64,000 bases of DNA from Takakia lepidozioides (GCA_030704615.1 CM060732.1:72459053-72523052); one strand, 5' to 3'. Counted from the stretch's first letter, positions 18,743-32,747 are shown. The notes: generated by a model not told the origin, from the letters alone. Numbers and translations are program-made.

Positions 18743-21571
18743 CTAGTATGCCCATAGACATTCGAGAGAGTCGACCGAAGGAACATCCGGCAGACCGTAG
18801 CGATTAAAGCGGTAAAGGCTCGGTTGGTCCCCACACAAACTTTCCGTGACGCAGGACGATTCAGGCTCAGTCAGGTTTTGAAGAGGAATCCCTCCCGTTC
18901 CATCATGGAAGACGAGATTGTCGGCACCCCACGACGTGTAGTCGAGGCTTCTTTGGCTACTTTGGGCTTCGTCCTCCCCCTCGGCAGCATATGGCTCCAG
19001 CTTAGCCTGCTTCAAGCTTGCACGGAAACTAGCCGGGTCAAGAGACTTAAGAGACATCAAGTTTGTGTGCCCAAATGCTTGCGGAAGACTTGGCATCTCC
19101 TGGCGAAGTCTTGGCATGTTGAAATTGGGGTCGAAGCCTGGGTATTTGACCGTATTGTTAGTCTGTCCACTTCTCCCAAGCAAGTCTACTCCTGGCATGC
19201 CCATTGCTGCAGATCCGGGTAAACCAGCCTCAGATCTGCTTCCAACACTAGTCCATGCAGGAGGGGCGGTGTCCTCTTTGTGGTTGATGATCGGCGCCTC
19301 TTGAGGCTGGTCGTGGCGGTAGCAAGAGACCTGATCATTGGCCGTGCATGTATCGCAATCAGTGCAAACACCTTCATCACTAATCGTGGGGTTCGGTGAA
19401 TGGTCCAGAAGAGAGCTCGGAAGTGCATCATCGAGGTGATATTGCATGGAATGACCCATGCGAGAGTTCTCTGTAAAGAGAAAGCTCTTCTTGCTGCCAG
19501 CACTCTTCTGGAAGATGCGGCACACAACCCATTCGTCCTGCAAGACAGCACAAACGTTCAGATGTTGCCCATTAGTGGCCAGTACTAAAGGAGAGATTGT
19601 CGATAGCAGGTGACATCCGTGCTCTTCAGAGCGCTCACTACGTTATGCAAATAGGATGTATTGCACGGCTGCAAAGAGAAGAACAGGCCTGGTTCTAGGC
19701 CAACTTAATGTCTTTCATATGTACATGTACTGTAAAATGCATCGACGTCCCACAGCTAGGTAGTAGTAAGTGCCTGAACATTGCACTGGTCAAACCCCAC
19801 TCACGATATGCTACCCCGAAAGTAATGCGCGCTTGCGACTCATCTTTCTCTTTGGACGTCCTATCAGTAAATGGCCAGAGCTCTCTGTAAATAGGAGATC
19901 ATCGGGAATTTTGTGAATTATTACCCAAGTCGCTGATCATGGCTGTACACATCCATGTGGAGAAAGCTTCTAGTGATGATGTAAGTGTCTATGGCACCAA
20001 GGCTACTGGTCATTACTAGTGGGAAATTATTCAGAGTAGATAGAACTGTCGAAGTTTTGTGAAACCGCTTATCACTCTATAGAAAGGTAGCTTTCTGAGA
20101 AAATTGGCACAGGCTACCTGCTCACGAACCCGACCCACAAGCAGGCCACTAAATGAGTTGGTGCAAGAATGCCCCGGGAGGTTAACCTCTCAATTCGAAT
20201 AGCATCCAGAGAACGACGGGTGTTCATGAGACACCTTTAATTTCTCTCGTTTCTCTCTCTATTTCCTTACCTTCAGGCTGAAAGCGCGAGGTCTTGGACC
20301 ATGCGAGGCCAGGGCAGGCATGGCCTGACCATTCCTAATCTGTATCGTTAAAGCGGACATGATAGAATCCTCACTTTGGCAACTCAAAATGTCTGATTTG
20401 GCCCTTGGGGGTTCTAATCTAAGGCCCTCCACATACAGTTCCAGGGTTCCACATACCTGAAAAAACGCTCCTGGCAGCAAGGACCTGCTGTAAGCTGCGG
20501 TGGAACCCCAGCAGTGGCCCCTAGATCAATTGAGTGCTCAGACAGTTGCTCAGATCTAATTGGATCAAGTAGCACTTGCTCAATTGATCATGGTCCATTA
20601 TCGGGGCCAATCTGTATAACAATTCTCTATGACTTTGGGCACATGTCAGTCGGAGGCTTGCGCAGCGCATACCTTGGTCATCCGACTTGATTGAAGGTGA
20701 TTACTGTCACCCTCCAGGCGGTACTCATGCATGATCCAGTTCGTCTTCTCTCCTTTGGGAGCCCGACCGAGGTAGAACACCAAAGTCTTCTTCATGCCCA
20801 CGACGTGGGGAAGGCGGCTACTCACCACATCTCTGTCCTTGCCAGTAGCTTTCCAGTAGCCAGCGTCAGTCGCGCGATTGGTACGCATACCTGTTGGGTA
20901 CTTGCGGTCACGAAGACTGAAGAAATACCACTCCTTTTCACCCATTTTTGCCTTCTCTGCAGCTCAACAATAACATAGCCATGTGTGAGAGTCGGACTCC
21001 ATTGCTATCATCTCTCCCTTGCCGCTCTGCGATTAAATTGGAAAGTTCTTGAAAAGTCCATACCCAAGTTGATCTAGCCCACCCCGCCAAGACCAGGTTT
21101 TTCGTGAACTGTGAATCCGGACTCACTCATGTAAACTGTAGACTACTCTCGAGTGAGAGAGAGAAGGTCCGAAAACACAGAACTACAAGAGCTGAGATTC
21201 TATCCTCATCGGCTATCACAAGTCTCACTGTCAGTTTCCATACACTCGCATAATGGGTCGTCAGACAAGTGAAACGAGATACCTAACTTGAACAATTTCA
21301 TGATTAATCGGGCAAAACAACTCGAGAAGTTCAAAACAGGAGACAGGAGGAGGTGCAGATCCATACCAGGGAGGTCCCAGGGCTCACATTTGTTGAGGTC
21401 GACCTCAGAGATGGCATGCACTGCGAAGTTGGTATTCATCACCTTCCTTGTGAGATAGTAGCTCACAAGTTCTTCGTCAGTGGGGTGAAAGCGAAAGCCT
21501 GGGGGTAGCCATGGCTCACACTCCTTTTCTTGCAGAGTAACGTTGCTGCTGGGCATGCAAACTGTAGCCAT
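18743..21571 (-). CDS. NAC-domain transcription factor, NAM/CUC-ORE1 type (3 exons, 427 aa)
   Basis: Exons are 21571-21367, 20956-20673 and 19537-18743 with GT-AG introns of 410 and 1135 bp. NAC proteins bind CACG-core DNA as dimers in the nucleus. All five subdomains are present: A ([19 protein letters not shown]), B ([15 protein letters not shown], ending exon 1), C ([20 protein letters not shown]), D ([19 protein letters not shown]) and E ([12 protein letters not shown], opening exon 3). The split codon at intron 1 (G|AG) restores DLPEKAKMG, diagnostic of the NAM/CUC/ORE1 group. The C-terminal activation region (about 176-427) has an LP motif ([10 protein letters not shown]) and ends in a W motif (LECLWAY), both known from this group. 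The ATG 21571 start is favoured because it begins exon 1 in the usual place; ATG 21556 is a possible second. A degenerate miR164-like site lies in exon 3. No breaks are seen. Confidence 0.93.
19315..19336 (-). promoter_or_regulatory. Degenerate miR164-like site in NAC exon 3
   Basis: Minus-strand ATCAGGTCTCTTGCTACCGC encodes DQVSCYR (residues 231-237). In seed-plant NAM/CUC/ORE1 genes the miR164 site encodes HV(P/S)CFS at the same place, just after the LP motif. Against the perfect complement of miR164 I count about 12 of 21 identities plus two G:U wobbles, too few for normal plant miRNA cleavage. It may be an ancestral or eroded site, or peptide conservation alone. Confidence 0.3.
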
Positions 21572-21814
21572 TGACGTTCTCTAAGATCAATTTGGATACG
21601 TGCAGAGGCAAGCTTCACCCTCAGGCTCAGGTAAGAGCGCGTGGATGGGAATTCAAGAAGCAAACCTCTTCAAGACATTGGGTACCACACACAAGATGCT
21701 CAATTTTGAGCACCTGTCAGGACTGATCTCTTCAACTCCGGTGAGAGAAAAAGACACAAGCTCAACGTCAGCACTGCAAAGAGAGGCATAGAGGCAGAGA
21801 AGACAACCTTTGCT

Positions 21815-21826
21815 TTGTATATAAGA
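21815..21826 (-). promoter_or_regulatory. Candidate TATA box of the NAM-type NAC gene
   Basis: The minus strand reads TCTTATATACAAAG, about 250 bp upstream of the ATG. It is the best TATA-like word in the 300 bp upstream and would give a 5' UTR of roughly 200 nt. A CT/GA-rich stretch (21840-21880) lies just upstream of it. Confidence 0.35.
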
Positions 21827-21829
21827 CAA

Positions 21830-24560
21830 AGCTCAAGCTTGTGCGGGAGAGAGCGAGAGAGCAAGAGAGCGAGAGCCAGAGATGGACAAAGCAGTGCTCG
21901 AGGTAGCGCTGGAGCATGTATAGCGAGCAGCGGCCCAGTGGGGGCAAAGGGGGTGGCCCGCGACGGGACGAGTGGGACCCGGCAGTGACAGCCACCGTAA
22001 AAAGGTGATAACTACAGTTCTGCTATATCGGGTAATTCGGGACGGGCACGGGCAGCCGTAGATTCCTCGTACCCTACCACCAATACATACCAAAGAATAC
22101 GTTTACGCATACTCCTACATAACCACAGTACGCCTACTTTTCACGCCCGGTAAGTTTCCTGGGCGATCTACGAAGTCGGTGTACACTACGCTCCAGTATG
22201 CGTACTAGTGTACAGCTGAGCGAAGAATATACGACATATGTATGATACGACGTAAGACTAATAATATTTTCCGACCTGCCGGTAGTGCGGAGCATGTGAC
22301 TTGAAACTAAGAATCTTCCTTTCCGACCTAAATTTATTCTTCTCCCCGATATTTTTCTCCGAGGATTTCATTCTTTTCGTGGGGCTGGTATTTTAGTGCG
22401 GAGTGTGAGTGTGAGAGAAAGAGAGAGAAGCAACGGATTGGTAATCTACCAAGACCCCCACTCCGCCCACAACAACGACAAGTAGCCGTTGTGACTATTT
22501 GTGGTCAGACCTTGAGCATTGCTCCGACATGCAAAACACGGGACGCACTTGTCAAACGGCTAATATTAAACCCACTGGAATCGGCGACTTTGTTTGGGGT
22601 GATGCGGTCAGACACTATAGGTCAGTCCCGATTTATGTGTAGTGGCCAAGATTTTCCGCAATCCCAGCTTTTCGGGCAGAGGGCGCCGGTAGTACCGGAC
22701 CAAACAAAAAGAGGAAAAATAAATATACGTATTTCCAGTTGAAGTATGTAAGGGAAGTATTATACGTCTAGCGGCTAACCGCCGTTGGATGGAGGATGGG
22801 CGGTCCAGATGGGTCCGCGTAACTCAACAGGAATAAGACAGGATTAGCGGACTAGTGGAGGTTAGGCACTAATGCTCCCTATTCCGGCCATTTTGTGGCG
22901 CAGGCCACATTCGCCGGCGTGATATTCCGGCTAATTTATCCTACGCCGTGGCTCATCTGATCCGTTGAAGCTATAGAATTGAACGGTTAGGATGTAGGAA
23001 TGGGATCCAGAGATGGTTGCATCACATGCACAATTCAGGAGAAGCATTGAGATGGGAAATATCGGGATTAAAATAGAATTGTATTAGGGTTACATGGGTG
23101 GTGGCGGGAGGGCGGGAATGTAAGCAATTCCTCCTTTAAAGTTTAAAAAAAAAAAAAACAACTCCTTGAGTTTATGATGGTCCGTGTATTTCCTCAAGAT
23201 TCCCGCATCTTGCGTTCCTTTTCGGCTACTCACCGACCGCCACCCGGCGAAATAAGAGTGTGCGGGACTGGCTGTGGTCTGGGTTGAATCTGCCTGTCTC
23301 CCGCATGCAGGGCAGAGTAAGACTTTTTTTACCCTCCCGTAAATAACCGTGTAATTCCTGTTCTCTAGTAAAAACGAGTCCTGCCGAATATTTGCAGTTG
23401 TTAATTTGAGCGGCATTAATCCACACAATGACTTCCACGTTCCAGCAGGACTTAGAAATGGATTGGGTACTTTGAGGTGCGAGATATTTGCGCTCGGCAG
23501 GAGATGGAACCGTTCGTTAACAATGTTACTATTCCATCATTTTTGGAGGTCCCACAAGATATCAGCTGCCCAATGTAAAGCACAGGGTGGGAGCCCTTTG
23601 GATTTTCCACGATTTGAGGACCGGCAGGAAGGCTCCGGCACACGAGGACTCCCACTGCTCAGGCCAGGCAGGCGCTTTAGTTGCTGTCCAGGCCCACGGA
23701 TCCAATTTCTCCCTTGCAAATTGTGGACGTCCGCAGGAAAGTATTTTGCAAGCTCCGGGAAGAATCTTAGTGTGACGAGGGGAGTGACAGTGTGAATAGA
23801 GAAGCTCTAACACTTTCAGGGCTGCCAAAAGATGACCGGTATATATCCCTGTCTGTGATATGAAGCACCCAGAATGACCCACGTAGTGAGCGGCTTATTA
23901 GAGAGAAAGAGACGTAGTTAAGTTGATGGGCAGTCCCGCACATTGGTTCCTCGAGGCTACAACAGGCAGGCTATACATTCTCGCCTGTCACCTTATTTAT
24001 TCACCTCCTTACCAACTCGCCGGAATGACTTTCCCGGCACGATAAGCTGCATGCAGGGGTATATCCCGAGCCCACCGGGCCGGTCAACTGTAGCCTATCT
24101 ATTAGACACGTGCCCTATATAGGTAACCCATACGCCACCAGGCTACTGGTGCTAATTTTACTACTTTCTACAATGCCAAAAGTTTTGGAAACTTTTGAGC
24201 AAAATAATGTCCAAAATTGATATGACTTATTGAAGGTTTGGAGACACTTCAATAGAGTAGAAATATCGTATATAAAATGTATACAAATGAAAACTATAAT
24301 AAATAATGGATAAAATTGTTTAAAAATCATTGTAGTAGGAGATGAACTCATTTAGTATAAGTCATAATGGCAATCTATTTTTTCTTTTCTTTTTGTTTTC
24401 TTTGGCTACAAAGGCTCCAATTTTGGATGGGATAACATCAGCATGCAAGAAAATGAATCCCATGTGAGCAACGGGATGGAGGAGGACTCTTGACTGGATG
24501 ACAGATATGTATGTAGAGGTATTATACAAGAGACCATGTGTGAAACGAGCAGAGAATGTG
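21830..24560. other. Intergenic DNA upstream of the NAM-type NAC gene
   Basis: No gene recognised. The first few hundred bases are presumably the NAC promoter. An A15 run lies near 23142-23157. Open frames at 23090-23882 occur on both strands with no conserved domain. Confidence 0.4.
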
Positions 24561-27500
24561 ACGAAGGCTGCCGACAGGGACATGGCATACCGATGGATGG
24601 AGGACTCCATCCAAATTCACATTCAATTTATATTATTAATTTGACTAATTCCTACCGCCGTCGATCAAGTGGTCAATCTTATCCAACCCGCAGGTCGACG
24701 TGGCCGCACGTGCGCAAACCCATCTATCCAGTCAATGCAGCGTACATGTAGCTACAATACGCCCACGGCGACTAAAAATACTTATACATACGGCTCCGGG
24801 AGGGCGGACGACAAAGAGTTGCTTTTTGGTAGCTGCGGGAATACACCATCGTAGGCGGGATTCGGGCACGCTGCCCGCTCCCAATTTCCAGAGCGTGGAG
24901 AAACGGCGGGCGACGGCCAAAGAGCAGGGTGGGGCCCGGTGCGCGTGGCCACCAGGCGCGTGGTCGCGGGGCCTGTGGAATCGATGCCACGATGGCCCCT
25001 GCGTCAGCACGTACCTCACTCTCGAACCTCTCCCTCCCACTCGCGCACAATGTAGCTACCTACTTACTCATTCTCGCCTGCGCTGGACCACACATTATCT
25101 TCTCGCAAAGCCTCCAACTAACAACCAAACAGAATGGAATTCAGGCCGCAAATCCGTGGGAGGCAAATGATGAGTGAAGAGCGCAACAAGAGAGCGGGAA
25201 TTCGATGATCATACGCGCTCCCCAAATTTTTGGAGCGACGATCGTCGGTGCGTTGAGATGCGTGCGGTTGGGCAGACGGGGAATCGGAATATTCCATGCG
25301 GGAGGCTCTGAGGCCGAGAGCGAGGGGCAGAGCTGGCGACAGCGAGCGTGCCACCTCGAAAGCCACACTCGCTCCCATCATTTCCCTCAGGTGAATGCTC
25401 ACCGGCCACAGCCGGAGGTGGTCAACGGTCAATAGTGTCCTTTACACGGGGAAAAGACAAAGTATATGCGCCGCCAGCCCGGCCCGCGCTGCCACGGCGT
25501 GTCTGGGCTGCGGGCCGTCGGATGGCGGATGGCCAGCCCAGGTGGCAGGCGGCCTGCCTGCCACGCTGGCGCGATTGCAACGGGCAGCCCTATTCACAAG
25601 CGCGGGGTGGATAGGACTCAAAGGGGCGCGGCAGAATGTTGGGAGGCGGAGGCGGGAAATGTTTTCGCGGTAAGCGTGTCGCCGGTCAAATCCCCGGGTT
25701 ACTTCCACGGCCGTGCACTCGCCGGCGTCTGCGAGTAGTTTCGCCACCGACGCGGGGTATCGCCACATTTCCGCAATCCAGCTGCCATCATATTTACGTG
25801 TGAAAACGTTGGTTTGTTTTTTAAAATTTCGATAAAGTTGTTTTGGATCTTCCTTTGTCCATCCTTTAATTGTGTGCTACTGCTTTCAAGCTTTGCATGA
25901 TTCAAAGGGCATGAGTCAATATTTCCGGCTACAGCCATGGAGGAAAAAATGTTCGCATTGCTAATTCTGAAAGAGCTATCCAAAGAAGAGGTGATTGCCG
26001 GAGTGAAATATTCATTATTCGTGTCTATTTAACTCCAGAAATTTGGATTGCTCAACAACCCCTGGATTGCATATTCTACTCGGTTTGCTGTCACATCTTT
26101 TTGAAATTCAACTGCGTAATTCATTCATTCTAAACAATTATGGCGCAGCAGCTCGGTGGCGAAACTTTCCCTGCCTGCAGGCATCGGCGAATGCCTGGAA
26201 GTTTCCGGCAGGCAGGAATCGAGGCCGGCGCGGGGGCCAGGGAGGCGGCGGGGCCCGTACAAAGGCGGCGCGGCGCTCATCGATGGCGGGCAGCGTGGGC
26301 AGGCTGCCCGCGCTGCCATCGCAGGTCAGCGCCGCAAGCGCTTTCAAGCTGCTCTCGGTATCCACGCCTTCCCCCGGAATCTCTTCCTGTCATTCCGTAC
26401 CGGGATTTCGGATGGCAAGCATTAATGGTGACCTGCAGCCCCCCTTCATTCGGCCAATCCCGCTCACCCCCTATTTATATAAGTTTTCTCACTAATATGC
26501 CCGGAATATCCTCGCCCCACACAATCTTGGTACTTACCCGCCTTGTTAATGGATGAATCCACCGTCGTGCGCAGAAGTTAAGTCATCCATCCACCCTTCC
26601 ATCCAACTATCCTAGTGAATGGATGGAGGATCCGCGGAAAGATTTGACCAGGTAAGAAAATATCATTCGTTTGTGTCCTTCGTTGTTGGAGTGTTTGGTG
26701 ACATCCGTGAAATCCATCCATCCACCCGTGCTAAGGACGCATCAAGGCCGGTTCATCCGTTAAGCAGGTCTGTAAGGCGGATCTCATTCATCCGAAATCT
26801 CCGCGCCCTCACACGCGCGGTCTCATCGCACCAGACAGAATCGTCGCCCATTGGCACGTGCGGACACTCACAAACATCTCGCACGCCTCCCTGTCCGTCC
26901 GCGCGGCCCACTTTCGGTTTGATTAATTCTTCGCTCTCCCGCTTCTGGCCCCTCCCCCGCCCGACTAACTCATGATCACGTACTTCATCACTCGAATGGA
27001 TGGATGGAGGGAGGGAGGGAGGACGGTCTGTCCGAGAGAGCGCGTAGCCGGGAGGGTAAACGGGCGGGTGAAAAGGATGGGGCCGCAGGGTTCCTGGGAT
27101 CCGACACACACAAGAGCGGGACAGGACAGGACAGGACAGGAGCGGACAGAGGGCGGGTGGGTGGGCGGACTGATGAGTGAGTGCGCGGGATGCTGTCCCG
27201 GCCTGCCCGCACGTGTGTTGGCATTGAGTGCGCGTGGGCGTTACGTGCGCGCGCTTTGCACACGCAGCGAGGCGCTGCGCTTCACGTGCTGCGCTGCCTC
27301 CGCGCGGCCTGGGTCGTCGCTGCGCAGCTGCAGCGAGGCTGCCGCAGAGCTCATCACCCACCCACCCCGCCATGTGGAGCGCTTGCGTGGGTCAGTGCGC
27401 GCGTACTGCCCCGGCTGCTTTCCGCTGCCCTCAAAGACCAGCTCACATTTCGATTTAGGCTCTCCGTTTCAAAGAGGCGGTCACGGTCACTATGCGGCGC

Positions 27501-28990
27501 ATGAATGCCCGCAAAATATCGCAGCGAGACAACGGACGGCTTGTTTCGAATTGGCGGCAGCGTCGACGGACTGCCACAGCGCGGTGATGACTCGTGATTA
27601 GCAACACTGGTGATGACCAGGGTGACGGGTTAGCGACTTAGGTGGTGTAAATGTTGGTATCATGCAGCGAAGGCGTGCATGCCCCGCGGGGTTTTAGTCA
27701 AATTAGAGTTGAATACAGCAGCCCCCCACTTGCAAGCCGTCTTCCAGGAACTGACCAGCGGTAGGTCGACTCTGTTCGATGGGCAGCGGGTGACAAAGAT
27801 GGTAGAAAGGAATAGAAAGGCTGCACTGCGCGAGATAATGGTCTGCTGGCCACAATCATTTTCTATACGCCGCACTTGCACGCTTGCAGGATTGCCCACT
27901 CTCCACACGAGCGACTGGGAGTGGGCCGGGTCAGAGCGCGGGCGACCAAGCACGAGTCGCATGAACTTCTCGACGGTTTCACACCTGCCGCGGCCCCTTC
28001 TCGGCTTTTTCTCCTCCGTGCGACTAAGTTAAATTACCCGCGCGGTAAACAGAGAGAAGCCTGCTCTGTTTTCTCGCTGCAGACCCGGCCTTTCTGGGCG
28101 CGGGTTGCCCGGGGGCCAGCCCGGGTGTGACGGGTCCGGCTACTGGTGCCACCCCGGCCGAACGGCGGGTACTGAAGAAGTTGCGTGCGACGGTGGAGAG
28201 GTCCGCTTGACTTCCCCCCTTCATTGCTCTTGTATCCTATTCCTGTCAAAACCCCCCCCACCCCACCCGCGGGCAATCCCATCAACACAAAATAAAATGT
28301 AACGTCGGTATTTTGTCGGTCTGGATGTATATTCCTTTTGCACTAGATACGTAGTAGGTCTTATTGCTTGCGATGAAATTGGGATATGTAGGAATGCGCA
28401 ATGGAAGAGGAATGGAAGGGTATTAATTCGATCCGGAGACGTACTTCCGGCTTACATTCTGGGATGAGGATGATGCAGTTCGTTTGCCGATACGGACTGG
28501 TCAAAAACATAATTTGCACTCCTCAGTCAAATCCTTGGCACCTTTCCCCCCTCCGCGCATGGCTTGGGAGTGTGTTCACACTCGCTGCCGGACGCCTCAA
28601 CCCTAATGTTCTATTTTCTCCCGCACAAAGATTCGCTCACTATGTTTTAGTGCGCGAAATTATCCACGTAATTTCCGAGGGGGTGTGACCGGTCACGGGA
28701 CAGCGCCGGTCGGGGGGGGGAACGGCCGTGTGCCAGGCTGGGCGGTTGCTACCGGGCAACTGAAAGGGATGTCGGAAACGGAAAGCGTAGTTGCTTTCCC
28801 GGGAGACAGAACCGGCGGGGCCCCCTCGTGTGCAGCGCCAGCAGAAGACTGCGCCTGACGCAATGCGCCTCCCCGGATTCAGATGAAGTCTGTGGATGAA
28901 GTTTCCTCCTCTTCGGTCGTGCATTCTTTTGCAAGTTTCTCCTGGCCCGGGAATATCCGAGGGATATACGATTTATCTTTAATTTCACAC
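24561..28990. other. GC- and CpG-rich block without a recognisable gene
   Basis: Roughly 4.4 kb much richer in G+C than its flanks. Long open frames occur on both strands simply because stop codons are scarce; none shows a domain or consistent splice structure. It contains short near-palindromes such as GTGGCAGGCGGCCTGCCTGC (25545), (GGACA)n at 27118-27141, and (GGAT/GGGA) runs near 26997-27020. It may be an unmethylated intergenic island, a promoter of an unseen RNA, or an old GC-rich element. Confidence 0.35.
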
Positions 28991-31900
28991 GCTTTTTGTT
29001 TTTGTTTTTTTAGGATGGAGTTGAGTCTAATCAACGTTGGATCGTAAAAACATTAGGTAGTGTAAAATCGTAGGGAGAGGGAGAGTCTATGGAAAGGCGT
29101 CGACGTGTGCATGTCTTGTGGCTTTATCAACACATCTTTCCGTCCCGGGAAAAACAATTTCCCTCCCGCCGGGCATTAATAGGAATTGTCGTCGTCCTGA
29201 AGCTTTGGCAACACACAAACCCGCAAATTTGTTTTATAATAACAAAAAGGTAACCAAATATTATTAAAAACAGTATAACAAAAGCAAACAAATTTCTTGC
29301 AAGGGACTCAACAGAGGCATGCAGGAGTGAGCACGTGTCGCGAGGGCAACTGCGTACCACGTAGCCATACGGCGCTATGGATTCGATAGTGACGTAGGCG
29401 CGTGCGTCCCCACCACGCGTCACGCTTCTACTCGCCGCTTCCCCAGGACCCGGAGCACGTCTGCGCTTGATCCGTGGGTCCCCCCCTGCCAACCCAATCA
29501 TTTGGGCAGTCTGAAAAGTGTCCCGATTTTCTGCCTTTCTCTCGCTCAGTTTTCACTATTACTTACATTCTTCCACATTTTGATATTTTCAATTTTTCCC
29601 TGGGGGGCATGTCAGAGTTTCGGGCATGGGTTGTGGGAACATGTTCCCTCACTTACCCCTTTGGACCTTGGTGCTCTCCACTGTCCAAAAAGCTGCCTTC
29701 AGTTTACCCAGATATCTACATGAGTAAGTATCAGTCCCCTTCACTGCTCCCTTTGCTTGTAGTTTTATCTGGAGACTCTTGGCTAAATTGAAGGCAGCTT
29801 TGGACAGTATGAGTCCACCACATTTGGGGATCACACAGAGTATTAAATGCCTGACTTACAGTCAACTTGCAGTCCACTAAAGGACAATGATATTGTGGGC
29901 TAAATTAGGCCCCAGCACTTTACTCCTGCCTCACTGGCTCCGGGACCCACACAAGGGTGGTGGTTAGGACTGCAAGATTGGGATAAGAAGGTCAATAATA
30001 AATTATTCCATTCTGTTTACAGCCTTTCGTGGATAGACCCCACTTTGCTTGCAGTCATGTATTGTCAACTGTCGCACTGGACTATCTCTTAGTGGGCCTC
30101 TTGTGGACCCTATTACTCCCCAATTATGCAATCATCGCCAATTAGTGGGAGTCTGTTGAGTAGTCCCTGGCAGGAAAGGAAAGAGAAGTGTGGACAAGCC
30201 CCGGTTGACAAGGGAATTAAAAAAGATGGTCAATCTAGTCAGGCAGCCGCCATTTCCGAAGTGGGCTTCCTCTTCTCTCACCACCTTGGATGAATGTTTC
30301 TGGACGACCCTCACAATTGGCTCACGTTTTATATACTTGAGTTGGATATTTGTAGTCCTAAACTTGGATTAGAATGAATGCTTGAACTGAAAATGGGGGA
30401 AGAGGGAGAAGGAGTTGGCACTCTGACATACTATAAAATGTAAAGTAATCAGGAAGTATAAATAGGGAGTAAATGAAGTAGTACAATATACTCTGAGGGG
30501 GTACTAACTCTTATGGTTGCTGCATTGAAGTGGGGGGGGTGCAGGGAGGCATGCAGCCCATTGCATTCACATGCTTCTATTTTACATTACTTTATAATTG
30601 ATGTCTGAGAGGTCATCAATCAACACAATCATCACACCATCAATATTTGGCCCTTCACATGTCACATGGAGCAGTGTACACCCAGAGAGCCAGTCTGTCT
30701 GGGGGGGCATTGGACGGTGCAGGAATCTGAAATTTATCCACAGTGTGCAGTCACTGGCAGGATAATGTACAAAGTAGTGGGGAGTGCAGTTAGTGGCAAA
30801 CGATATGGGATAATTGTATTCAAAGGGGGGGCGCCAAATGATGGGGGGTGTGGGGGACGTTACTGCAGCGCACGTTGGCGCATGTGGCCTGCCCTCCGCA
30901 CGCGTGGGGCAGCCTTGGGGAATGTGCCAGGGCAGCACCTGAACATAAAAGCTGCAGAGCAGGGCATGGGCCGCACTGCTGCCCACGGGCCATTTCCGCT
31001 TGTTCTTAATGCCTCCCAAACTGCAATCATGTCCTGCCACCCTAACCCATCTCCCAGAACCACCAAAAGAAACCAACCCAAAAAATAAAGTCATATCTCA
31101 GAACCACCACTTGCACTGCTTTGTTTTTTCATTTGTTGGCATCACATGAGAAAAAAAAAACATGACACTTTCAAACAAGGAATTTGTAATGTGGGTGCTT
31201 GTGGCGCTGTTGATTCCCAAGAACCAAAGTTCCAACGCCTACAATTTAGAGGGAATTTCAAAACAAAATGAGGTGTAGCTGCATATCATTCAGTCTTACA
31301 AAGCACTGGATTCTTAGCAACTCACGAGATGGGCAGGTGGAAAGAAAAGGGGAAAAGTACTCATGAGAATGTGAGCCCAGATAGAATGAATGGAGTGGGG
31401 CCCAACATTCACAGAAAGTTAGTGAATATATTGGTGGAATTTTTGGTGGGTGGCACCTGCACATTGGTCGATGCACCCCCCGCCCATGTCTCGCAATTGA
31501 AAAGTATAGAGATAAAGTGACTGTACAGAGGCAATTTAAAAACGAAAGAAAGAAGGGAAAGGAGGCTGCACGAGAGAGAGAAAGAGAGAAAGAGAGAGGG
31601 AAGCAATTTGAAGGGATTCCACTTCGGGATTCCACTTGGGCTGCACATGAAACAGACTGCCAGCGGAGTTGGGCACAAAAGAAGAGAAAACGGAAGGGAC
31701 AGGCCTTTCCAAGAGAGAGGCCACGGATAATATGGTCACTGGTGGAATGATAGACTACCCTCCTGGATCCCATTCATGTGTCTGTGACTCTGACATCTGA
31801 ACACGTGAAGCCTCAGTTATAAGTGAAACCATTGCTAGTTTGCAGAGAGCTCAGTGCTCAGTGCTCACCCCCTTGACAGACAGATGCAGACAGTCTCTCA

Positions 31901-32747
31901 GGGACCAGGGTTGCCATTCTTGGCTAAATGGTGTCTCCCCAAGATTGTTGGCTGGACATTTGGGCAGAGATTGAGCAGAGCACACCTGCTCTGTTGACAA
32001 GGCAGAGATACAATAATGCCTTGTCTCTCCCTCCTGCTGTGTAAAAGGCATGTAATCATTGGCCCAAGTTATGCAAGTTAAGCAATTGCAAAGAGAGACT
32101 CCTGCTTTTTAGAAACGTCGACCTTCCTGGTAAGGGAATTGCCATTTAATCTGTTCAGAAGTCTTTGCCATTTGGGGAGTCAATCCGGACAGAAAGATGC
32201 ACTGGTACGTTCACTAGAAAAGTATATACTGCAGACTACTCTTACTTTGGAATCATGACAGGATTGACAGATATTACGGAAGTATTTCCCCAAAAGGTCT
32301 GAATGGGTGTTCCGTATTAACAGTCTTGTGGCAAACGGAAAAAGATGAAACGATGAACATGAGGGCCAGGCACACTTCATTCAATCAGGTTTCCCTTTGG
32401 CCAGTGCCAAAGTAGGCTTGCTATCAGACCATTTGAATGGACTAATAAGGTCAAGCTTCACACTGATTGCAAGGATCCTAGTTACCAGAAGAGCCAAAAA
32501 CCTGTGGAATCAGGCGTTCGCTCGCACAAATGCCCCTGAATCCAAGAAATCAATCAACGGGCAATTCGCCCTTTCTGTATCTGAGTTTCCTCATTCCTTC
32601 TTGGTCTGCCCGACTCCTATATTATTACTCTGTGGTCAATCAAAAGAGGGAATAAGGATCAACACATGACAAGAATTTGTAATTCCCCCTCCCGAGAGTA
32701 TGGGATGGCAGAAATGAACTTCAGTAAATGCTTCAATTTATTCCTGG
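28991..32747. other. Intergenic DNA, nothing recognised
   Basis: Contains A/T-rich and G-rich stretches (for example G8 at 30531 and G7 at 30825) and an AGAG-rich purine tract at 31570-31605. Frames up to 171 codons have no family resemblance and use codons in a composition-driven way. Probably decayed repeats. Confidence 0.35.

Noticed and set aside
24700-28990. Numerous 80-210-codon frames in the GC-rich block
   Set aside because: They overlap in all frames and both strands, as expected where stop codons are scarce; no domain, no consistent splice sites.
30582-31773. Frames of 140-171 codons
   Set aside because: No recognisable motif; cysteine/proline/serine-rich translations track local G/C runs.
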